Shown piece after piece: positions 1 through 5,353 of a stretch of 5,588 bases of DNA; the first letter of the stretch is position 1, and each line of letters begins with the position of its first letter. A model generated the notes under the pieces. The model saw only the letters and a program-made list of their open reading frames with translations, did no database searches and had not been told where the DNA came from. The translations under genes and the position numbers were made by a program. The DNA comes from Nanobdellota archaeon. GTDB taxonomy: Archaea > Nanobdellota > Nanobdellia > Pacearchaeales > GW2011-AR1. Location of the stretch: the NCBI GenBank assembly GCA_030704765.1, contig JAUYDD010000053.1, forward strand, positions 1 through 5,588, written 5' to 3'.

Positions 1-142
1 ATTTCTGAGCGTACCAAAAAACTTCTGAAAGTTTTTTAGTATGCTCCAAAATGCCTTCTCTTTCTATCCATTAAAATAGATAGGTATGAGAAGAGCATTT
101 TGGACATCTTAAAAGATGAGGTTTTCAATTTCCGACATAACC
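1..142 (+). repeat. Hairpin-rich dispersed repeat, copy A (left part outside window)
   Basis: This is the right-hand part of a structured repeat that recurs twice more in the window. Hairpin A1 (7-46) has an 8-bp base 7-14/39-46 with one G-U pair, a C15/A38 mismatch, and a 9-bp AT-rich stem 16-24/29-37 closed by a CTGA loop. Hairpin A2 (46-103) has a long stem 46-60/88-103 with one bulged A (94) and a 27-nt loop resembling that of copy C. Then come CTTAAAAG (108-115), ATGAGG (116-121) and CAATTTCCGACA (126-137). CAATTTCCG is the expected 3' arm of an outer stem whose 5' arm lies before the window. The right edge matches copy B (GACATWACC). No protein-coding content is apparent. The right edge meets the broken mutase gene, which suggests insertion there. 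Mobility itself is inferred, not seen. Confidence 0.75.
46..103 (+). other. Conserved-loop hairpin A2
   Basis: The 5' arm CCAAAATGCCTTCTC (46-60) pairs with 88-103, with A94 bulged out. The 27-nt loop (61-87) reads TTTCTA, three bases, ATTAAAATA, three bases, AGGTAT. Copy C has the same loop framework on a different stem at 5508-5566, also with one extra base in the 3' arm. A short CTATC/GATAG pairing (64-68/79-83) is possible inside the loop. Conserved loop plus changed but still paired arms suggests selection on a folded RNA or single-stranded DNA. Confidence 0.7.
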
Positions 143-701
143 ATTTATTTTATATTCATCAAAGATATCTTTTATGACAATACCGCTTCCCCCATTAGGG
201 TCAATAATTATTTTAGTGTCTGAATCTATTTTTTTAATATTCTTGAACTGCTTCTTTTTCTTTATTAATAATTTTATTTACTTTTGTTCCATTACTAATT
301 TTTATTTCTTTATATTTTTTGATTATAAAGTCTATATCCTCCGGCCTAAGCAAAGCTCCATCATTATCTAAAAATTTAAATCAATTATATTCAGGCCCAT
401 TATGGGAAGCTGTTATAATTATTCCACCATCACATCCAAATATTCTTACAGCATGTTCGATAATAGGAGTAGTTGAAATTCCAACATCAATTATTTCACA
501 ATTTAAGCTTTTTATTAACACATTAAAAACTTCTTTTCCAGAGGGTCTTGTATCTCTTCCAATAACAATTTTTGGATTTTCTATTTTTCTTATTTCTTTT
601 AAAAAATACAAGAAAGCTCTAGCATATTTTTCTATAATTTCTTCTGTTAACTCTAACTTATAAATGCCCCTTATACCTGAAAATGTCTCTACGAGCGCCA
701 T
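143..701 (-). pseudogene. Broken phosphoglucomutase/phosphomannomutase, N-terminal part
   Basis: The start at 699-701 gives MALVETFSGIRGIY, the typical opening of alpha-D-phosphohexomutases. These enzymes move phosphate between C1 and C6 of hexoses through a phosphoserine. The metal/phosphate motif VIGRDTRPSG and the active-site loop IIITASHNGPEYN, with its phosphoserine Ser, follow. The frame then meets TGA at 381-383, where the family usually has Gly (YNG); a single GGA to TGA change would explain it. The same frame continues past the stop with FKFLDNDGALLRPEDIDFI, then stops at TAA (234-236). The next frame carries KIIIDPNGGSGIVIKDIF, the start of domain 2, so a frameshift lies near 236-270. 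Similarity fades at about 143, where repeat copy A begins. Family members are usually about 450 residues; only about 185 remain. TGG codes Trp and TGA ends ppsA, so readthrough is unlikely. Confidence 0.85.
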
Positions 702-721
702 GAATTAAAAAAATCTTGAAA

Positions 722-732
722 GTATATAAAAT
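722..732 (-). promoter_or_regulatory. TATA-box-like promoter of the mutase pseudogene
   Basis: On the minus strand this reads TTTTATATAC, centred about 26 bases before the ATG at 701. That is the usual archaeal distance from TATA box to transcription start, so the transcript would be leaderless. No Shine-Dalgarno-like sequence lies before the start, which agrees. The promoter seems to survive although the gene is broken. AT-rich context makes chance matches common. Confidence 0.4.
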
Positions 733-763
733 TTGCGAAATAAAATTTTTTTAAAAAACAACC

Positions 764-771
764 TTTATAAA
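764..771 (+). promoter_or_regulatory. TATA-box-like promoter of ppsA
   Basis: TTTATAAA follows an A-rich stretch that could serve as the TFB recognition element. A start about 25 bases downstream (near 793) would leave a leader of roughly 30 bases containing the GAGG at 818-821. A second AT-rich candidate (TATTTTATAAA, about 793-803) is less well placed because it would give an almost leaderless message without the GAGG. The motif is palindromic and could act in either direction. Confidence 0.4.
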
Positions 772-817
772 GCTTAATGTATTTTACATAGTATATTTTA
801 TAAAAAATATAAAAAAA

Positions 818-821
818 GAGG
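818..821 (+). promoter_or_regulatory. Weak Shine-Dalgarno-like site before ppsA
   Basis: GAGG sits three bases before the ATG at 825, complementary to the CCUC core of archaeal 16S rRNA. The spacing is shorter than usual. No ATG, GTG or TTG codon occurs between 825 and the conserved FVLWFKDL start of the enzyme, so this site supports the ATG at 825. Confidence 0.4.
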
Positions 822-824
822 ATA

Positions 825-3800
825 ATGGTATTTAATATTTTTTTAAAAAAGAAAAAGATTACAAATAAGAAAAAAGAATTTGTATTATGGTTCAAAGACC
901 TTAGTATTGGAGATGTTCCTTTAGTAGGGGGGAAAAATGCTTCTTTAGGAGAGATGTATAGAGAGCTCACAAAACAAGGTGTCAAGATTCCAAATGGATT
1001 TGCAGTGACTGCATATGCTTATCGTTATTTTATTGAAAAAGCAGGAATAAAAGATGATATAAAAGAAATATTAAAGGACTTAAACACACATGATATGAAA
1101 AATCTTTCTGAAAGAGGCCATAGAGTAAGGGAAGCTATTCTCTCAGGAGAAATACCTGATGAAATAAAGAACGAGATAATAAAAGCTTATGCAAATCTTT
1201 GCAAGCAATATGGCCCTAATACAGATGTTGCAGTAAGGTCATCAGCAACAGCAGAAGATCTTCCAGATGCAAGTTTTGCAGGACAGCAAGAGACTTTCTT
1301 GAATATTAGGGGGGAAAGGGAATTATTAGAAGCATGCAAGAAATGTCTAGCGTCATTGTTCACAAACAGGGCAATTTCATATAGGCAAGACAAAGGTTTT
1401 GATCATTTTTCAATTGCACTATCAATAGGTATACAGAAAATGGTAAGAAGTGACTTAGCTTGTTCAGGAGTGATGTTCTCAATAGATACAGAGACAGGAT
1501 TTAAAGATGCTGTTTTTATAACAAGTTCTTATGGTCTTGGAGAAAACATTGTCCAAGGTGCAGTTAATCCAGATGAATTCTATGTGCATAAGCCTACTTT
1601 AAAAAAAGGATTTAAACCAATTATCTTCAAGAAAGTTGGAGAAAAATCAATAAAGATGATCTATAACACTCATGGAACTAAACCAACTAAAAATGTTAGT
1701 GTGGATCCTGAATCTAGAAAAAGATTCTCTTTGACTGATAAAGAGATATTGGATTTAGCTAAATGGGCATGTGTTATAGAGGATCATTATTCAAAAAAAG
1801 CAGGTAAATTCAAGCCAATGGATATAGAATGGGCAAAAGATGGAAAGACCGATGATTTTTATATTGTGCAAGCAAGACCAGAGACAGTACAATCACAAAA
1901 AGACAAGAATCTTTTAGAAGATTATGTACTTAAACAAAAAGGCAAGATAATAGTTGAAGGAGCTAGTGTAGGTTCAAAAATTGCATCTGGAAAAGCAAAT
2001 GTCATAAAAGATGCCTCTGGAATTAATAATTTCAAGAAAGGAGAGATATTAGTTACTGACATGACAGACCCTGATTGGGAGCCTATAATGAAGATTGCAT
2101 CAGCAATAGTGACAAACAGAGGGGGAAGAACTTGTTTTGATGGAAATACAAAAATACTGACAAATAAAGGGTTTATGACATTAAAAGATATTTATGAATT
2201 TGGTTACAGCAATCTTATGACTTTATCTTTAAATAAAAAAACAAAAAAGATAGAATGGAAATCTATAATAGACTCTATGAAAAAACAAGCCCCAAGAATA
2301 ACAATATCTGTTTCACAATCAGGTAAAATAAAAGATAATTGTTTAAGATTGACTCTAGACCACAAGATGGTTAATATAAGAGACAAAGATATTGTTGATA
2401 CAGAGATTAAAGACATGATTGATGCTAAAGAAATGGTTTGTATTGGTCAAAAAATACCAGATTTACAAATATCTTCTGATAAAGATAAAAAATTAGCTTA
2501 TCTATTAGGTGGAATAATGACTGATGGAAATATCTACAGGTCAAAAACTCATGGAGAAGTTCAGTTTATACAAAAAAATATTCCGGAGAAAGTTGCTTTT
2601 ATTGATTACATGCAATCATGTATGACTCAGGTATACAACAAATCTTTTGTACCTCAAGAAAAAAATATTTCAACAGGTTTTATCAGGGGAAAACAAGTAT
2701 CTGGCCAAGCTACAGCATATAGATTATATTCTAAACAAATAGCATATGATATGCATGAAGAAGAACAAAAAATAGTAACAACTCTTTTATATGGAAATGA
2801 AGATTTATCCTTAAATTTTTTAGCAGGTGTAATAGATGGTGATGGATCCTTTTTCAACAACAGGATTAATATTTATATTTCTGAAAAAAAATTATTAGAA
2901 GCAGTATGTGTTTCATGCCTTAAATTAGGAATAGTCCCTCAAGTTACAAAAAATAGGACTATTTTTAATGTTCAGATTGTTGAAAAATTAAACGAAATTT
3001 TAAAATATACAAAAAGAGTCAAGGGTGAACTAAAAGAAAGGACAATAGCGACAAGGTTCTTTTCTGCAAAACAGCTTTTTAATGATGATTCTAAAGGTCA
3101 GATCAAATTAAGGAAAAATAAGAACTTATACATTTCTGATAAGGATTTAATGTCAATTGAAGACATAAAATTAAAAGGACTTTTAGAAAGCGATATAAGA
3201 ATGCAAAGAATATTATTGATAGGATGTTGTGATTTTGATGATGTTTATAATATAAATGTAGAAGACAATCACACTTATATTGTTTTTACTGATAAATTAA
3301 CTCCTGTAATTGTTAACAATTGCCACGCCGCAATTATAAGTAGAGAGCTTGGGATACCATGTGTTGTTGGAACTAATCATGCAACAGAAAAAATAAAAAC
3401 AGGCCAAAATATTACTGTAGATTGTACTGCAGGAGAAAAAGGTTATGTTTATGAAGGAATATTGAAATTCGAGGTTGAAAAACATGACTTAAAAAATCTT
3501 CCAAAAACAAAAACAAAAATAATGATGAATATAGGTTCTCCTGAAGCAGCTTTTGAACAGAGTTTCATACCAAATGATGGGGTGGGCCTTGCAAGAGAGG
3601 AATTCATAATAAATTCCTACATCAAGATACATCCTAATGCTTTGATAAATTACAAGAAAATAAAAGATCCTGCATTGAAAAAACAGATTGATGAATTGAC
3701 TCATGGTTATGAAGACAAGACCCAATATTTCATTGATAAACTTGCAGAAGGCATAGGAATGATTGCTGCCGCATTCTATCCAAAAGATGTTATTGTAAGG

Positions 3801-4457
3801 ACAAGTGATTTCAAGACCAATGAATATGCAAATCTTATTGGAGGAAAAGATTATGAACCAAAAGAAGATAATCCAATGATAGGTTGGCGTGGTGCTTCAA
3901 GATATTATAAAGAAGGATATAAAGATGGTTTTATTCTAGAATGCAAAGCTTTTAAAAAAGTTAGGGAAGAGTTTGGCCTTACTAATGTCAAAATAATGAT
4001 ACCTTTCTGCAGGACAGTAGATGAAGGAAAAAAATGTATTGATATTATGGAAAAATCTGGATTGAAACAAGGAAAGAATGGCCTAGAGATTTATGTTATG
4101 TGTGAAATACCTTCAAATGTTATATTAGCAGACCAGTTTTCAAAGATATTTGATGGTTTTTCAATTGGAAGCAATGACTTGACGCAACTGACACTTGGTT
4201 TAGACCGTGATTCTTCAATAGTTGCTGATATCTATGATGAAAGGAACGATGCTGTAAAAAGATTAATAAAAGAAGTTATTCATAAAGCAAAAAAATACCA
4301 TAGGAAAATTGGAATCTGCGGCCAAGCACCATCTGATTTCCCTGATTTTGCCCAGTTCTTGGTTGAATGTGGAATAGATTCAATAAGCTTGAATCCTGAT
4401 ACTGTTATAAAGACTCGTCTTAAGATAGCTGAAAAAGAAAAGCATTTAAGAAGGTGA
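825..4457 (+). CDS. ppsA: Phosphoenolpyruvate synthase (pyruvate, water dikinase) precursor with intein
   Basis: This cytoplasmic enzyme converts pyruvate, ATP and water to PEP, AMP and phosphate, the entry step of gluconeogenesis. The precursor has 1210 residues; removal of the 396-residue intein leaves 814, normal for the family. The N-terminal ATP-binding domain (about 22-355) shows VGGKNASLGEM, VRSSATAEDLP (137-147), GLGEN (237-241) and QARPET (349-354). The phosphohistidine domain is split: it runs to GGRT436, then resumes at C833-H834-AAIISRELGIP, with His834 as the phosphate carrier (His438 after splicing). The C-terminal barrel shows GVGLAREEF, RTSDFKTNEY, IGWRGASR, CEIPSN, SNDLTQ and GICGQAPSD, whose Cys1165 is the expected catalytic acid/base. 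All key residues are present. A lysine-rich tail of about 18 residues precedes the usual start; no alternative start codon removes it. The gene is divergent from the mutase pseudogene and appears monocistronic. Confidence 0.97.
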   Translation: MVFNIFLKKKKITNKKKEFVLWFKDLSIGDVPLVGGKNASLGEMYRELTKQGVKIPNGFAVTAYAYRYFIEKAGIKDDIKEILKDLNTHDMKNLSERGHRVREAILSGEIPDEIKNEIIKAYANLCKQYGPNTDVAVRSSATAEDLPDASFAGQQETFLNIRGERELLEACKKCLASLFTNRAISYRQDKGFDHFSIALSIGIQKMVRSDLACSGVMFSIDTETGFKDAVFITSSYGLGENIVQGAVNPDEFYVHKPTLKKGFKPIIFKKVGEKSIKMIYNTHGTKPTKNVSVDPESRKRFSLTDKEILDLAKWACVIEDHYSKKAGKFKPMDIEWAKDGKTDDFYIVQARPETVQSQKDKNLLEDYVLKQKGKIIVEGASVGSKIASGKANVIKDASGINNFKKGEILVTDMTDPDWEPIMKIASAIVTNRGGRTCFDGNTKILTNKGFMTLKDIYEFGYSNLMTLSLNKKTKKIEWKSIIDSMKKQAPRITISVSQSGKIKDNCLRLTLDHKMVNIRDKDIVDTEIKDMIDAKEMVCIGQKIPDLQISSDKDKKLAYLLGGIMTDGNIYRSKTHGEVQFIQKNIPEKVAFIDYMQSCMTQVYNKSFVPQEKNISTGFIRGKQVSGQATAYRLYSKQIAYDMHEEEQKIVTTLLYGNEDLSLNFLAGVIDGDGSFFNNRINIYISEKKLLEAVCVSCLKLGIVPQVTKNRTIFNVQIVEKLNEILKYTKRVKGELKERTIATRFFSAKQLFNDDSKGQIKLRKNKNLYISDKDLMSIEDIKLKGLLESDIRMQRILLIGCCDFDDVYNINVEDNHTYIVFTDKLTPVIVNNCHAAIISRELGIPCVVGTNHATEKIKTGQNITVDCTAGEKGYVYEGILKFEVEKHDLKNLPKTKTKIMMNIGSPEAAFEQSFIPNDGVGLAREEFIINSYIKIHPNALINYKKIKDPALKKQIDELTHGYEDKTQYFIDKLAEGIGMIAAAFYPKDVIVRTSDFKTNEYANLIGGKDYEPKEDNPMIGWRGASRYYKEGYKDGFILECKAFKKVREEFGLTNVKIMIPFCRTVDEGKKCIDIMEKSGLKQGKNGLEIYVMCEIPSNVILADQFSKIFDGFSIGSNDLTQLTLGLDRDSSIVADIYDERNDAVKRLIKEVIHKAKKYHRKIGICGQAPSDFPDFAQFLVECGIDSISLNPDTVIKTRLKIAEKEKHLRR
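2133..3320 (+). other. Intein with LAGLIDADG endonuclease in PEP synthase
   Basis: This in-frame insertion of 396 codons is expected to excise itself at the protein level and ligate GGRT to CHAAI. Block A is CFDGNTKIL, with nucleophile Cys1. Block B is T74-L-D-H77. Block F is VYNINVEDNHTYIV (371-384, His380). Block G is PVIVNN, ending in Asn396, followed by Cys+1. The usual penultimate His is Asn395. Between the splicing blocks lie two LAGLIDADG helices, LLGGIMTDGNI (acidic Asp131) and LAGVIDGDGSF (Asp237). Both acidic residues are kept, so a working homing endonuclease is plausible. The insertion lies between Thr436 and Cys833 of the precursor, one residue before the catalytic His, so the precursor should be inactive. 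Methanocaldococcus jannaschii PEP synthase is known to carry an intein; whether the site is the same needs alignment. The intein encodes no separate gene. Confidence 0.96.
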
Positions 4458-4463
4458 TGATAA

Positions 4464-4495
4464 GTATTTTGCTAATCACATATTTTAATTTATTA
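4464..4495 (+). terminator. T-rich stretch after ppsA, possible terminator
   Basis: Just after the TGA of ppsA come TATTTT, then TATTTTAATTTATTATT. Archaeal RNA polymerase often stops at T-rich tracts without a strong hairpin. No clear hairpin precedes them. The whole region is AT-rich, so this is only suggestive. The rest of 4458-4527 shows nothing recognisable. Confidence 0.25.
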
Positions 4496-4527
4496 TTGAA
4501 GATAATCAATTATATTTACTATTTAAT

Positions 4528-4778
4528 ATCAAAAAAACAATGGGCCACCACACCCTAAAGGTGTGGGTTTGTCACAGGCCCTTGTGTTTAGGATGCGCAC
4601 GAAAACTGTCAGAAGTTTTCGGCGCCACAAAATTTTCTGAAAAATTTTGATGGCATGAAAATTCTTTCAGAAGAATTTTCCGCACAGAAAATTGCATAAA
4701 ACAATTTTCTTGTGCTCAGAAATTAAAACAAACTAACATTCACATCTTAAAAGAAGTGGTTTAATTTCTGACATTACC
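4528..4778 (+). repeat. Hairpin-rich dispersed repeat, copy B (complete)
   Basis: This copy appears complete and fills most of the space between ppsA and the membrane regulator gene. The left edge is ATC followed by seven A. Hairpin H1 pairs ACAA-GGGCC (4537-4546, bulged T4541) with GGCCCTTGT (4577-4585). Inside it is CCACACC/GGTGTGG (4548-4554/4560-4566) with loop CTAAA and a 10-nt one-sided bulge (4567-4576). TTTAGGATGC (4587-4596) follows, as in copy C. Next come four tandem hairpins (4595-4715), then an outer stem of 11 perfect pairs, 4717-4727 with 4760-4770, enclosing a CTTAAAAG motif (4746-4753). The right edge GACATTACC (4770-4778) matches copy A. Unlike A and C, no hairpin is inserted inside the outer stem. 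Its right edge lies 18 bases before the next start codon, so it may shape that gene's expression. The family is not recognised. Confidence 0.8.
4595..4715 (+). repeat. Tandem array of four hairpins inside copy B
   Basis: Four hairpins follow each other almost without spacers, and each is bounded by GC. The stems are CGAAAACT/AGTTTTCG (4600-4607/4614-4621, loop GTCAGA), AAAATTTT/AAAATTTT (4629-4636/4641-4648, loop CTGA), GAAAATTCTT/AAGAATTTTC (4657-4666/4671-4680, loop TCAG) and AGAAAATTG/CAATTTTCT (4686-4694/4702-4710, loop CATAAAA). Bases GCGC/GCGC, GCC/GGC and GCAC/GTGC extend the first, second and fourth. Stems are perfect although sequences differ. The array occupies the place where copy C passes directly from AGGATGC to TCGGAAATT, so it behaves like an inserted module. 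Confidence 0.8.
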
Positions 4779-4796
4779 TATTTTCCCCTTACAAAT

Positions 4797-5288
4797 ATGA
4801 AAAACAAAAATGTCGGATATCTTATCATTGGAATTTCAATAATAATATTATTAATGATATTGATATTTAATCAAGGCATGACAAAAATAGTCAACCAAAC
4901 CTGTCCTCATGGTCCATCCTGTGCAATGTATGGCACAATAAAGACCCAGACTTATTTAAGCCTGGTTTTAGCAGCACTTATACTAATAATAGGTGTTTTC
5001 CTTGTATTTAGTAAAGAAGAAAAAGAAGTAATAATTAAAAAGATTTTCCAGACAAGAAATTTAGAACCTAAAAAATTCAATAAAAAATCTTTAGATGGAT
5101 TAAATATAGATGAAAAGAAAATAATAAATTTATTATTAGGGAATAAAGGAAATATGTTCCAATCAGATATTATACAAAAGACAAATATAAATAAAGTAAA
5201 AATGACTAGAATCTTAGATAATTTAGAATCTCAAGGGCTATTAGAAAGAAAAAGAAGGGGAATGACAAATCTAGTTGTTTTGAAATAA
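4797..5288 (+). CDS. Membrane-anchored winged-helix transcriptional regulator (COG2512-like)
   Basis: This 163-residue protein has two membrane spans, about 7-25 and 53-71. Between them is a short, probably external loop with NQTCPHGPSCAMYG (Cys36, His38, Cys42, Met44). A basic linker (73-100) leads to a C-terminal winged helix (about 104-163): DEKKIINLLLG, the recognition-helix region QSDIIQKTNINKVKMTRILDNLE, and wing residues LERKRRGMTNLVVL. This order resembles archaeal membrane-associated MarR-like regulators, in which the cytoplasmic domain binds DNA while the loop could sense something outside. The Cys/His/Met loop might bind metal or form a disulfide; both are inference, and the signal and target genes are unknown. 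The ATG at 4797 is the first in frame and gives a complete first span. No Shine-Dalgarno-like site precedes it, so a leaderless message is possible. It is flanked on both sides by copies of the hairpin repeat. Confidence 0.85.
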   Translation: MKNKNVGYLIIGISIIILLMILIFNQGMTKIVNQTCPHGPSCAMYGTIKTQTYLSLVLAALILIIGVFLVFSKEEKEVIIKKIFQTRNLEPKKFNKKSLDGLNIDEKKIINLLLGNKGNMFQSDIIQKTNINKVKMTRILDNLESQGLLERKRRGMTNLVVLK

Positions 5289-5315
5289 TATGCAAAAAAT
5301 AGTTAAGATATGCAC

Positions 5316-5353
5316 AATCAAAAAAATTTCCTGAAATCAAAAAAATTTCCTGA
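5316..5353 (+). repeat. Tandem duplication of a 19-base unit at the left edge of copy C
   Basis: AATCAAAAAAATTTCCTGA occurs twice in a row, identically, with period 19. Each unit contains the ATC-A7 left edge seen once in copy B. The AAAAATTTCC of the second unit (5341-5350) pairs with GGAAATTTTT (5409-5418), and the first unit could pair with the same arm instead. It probably arose by replication slippage. Confidence 0.9.

Noticed and set aside
381..383. TGA in the mutase as recoding (Trp, Gly or selenocysteine)
   Set aside because: TGG encodes Trp in ppsA and TGA ends ppsA. A frameshift and truncation in the same gene make simple decay more likely.
174..663. Plus-strand open frames opposite the mutase fragment
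   Set aside because: They are low-complexity, Phe/Ile/Ser-rich translations of the opposite strand. The minus strand carries clear phosphohexomutase motifs.
689..985. Minus-strand open frame of 98 residues overlapping the start of ppsA
   Set aside because: It is a shadow of the ppsA 5' end and the AT-rich promoter region, with no recognisable domain.
2133..3320. Group I or II intron, or a free-standing homing endonuclease gene, within ppsA
   Set aside because: The frame is open throughout and has protein-splicing blocks at both edges (Cys1, TxxH, terminal Asn, Cys+1), which identify an intein.
4528..4778. CRISPR array
   Set aside because: The hairpins are adjacent and of differing sequence. 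There are no identical repeats separated by unique spacers of even length.
4528..4778. Insertion sequence or integron attC sites
   Set aside because: No transposase or integrase reading frame lies in any of the three copies, and I saw neither flanking target duplications nor attC core boxes.
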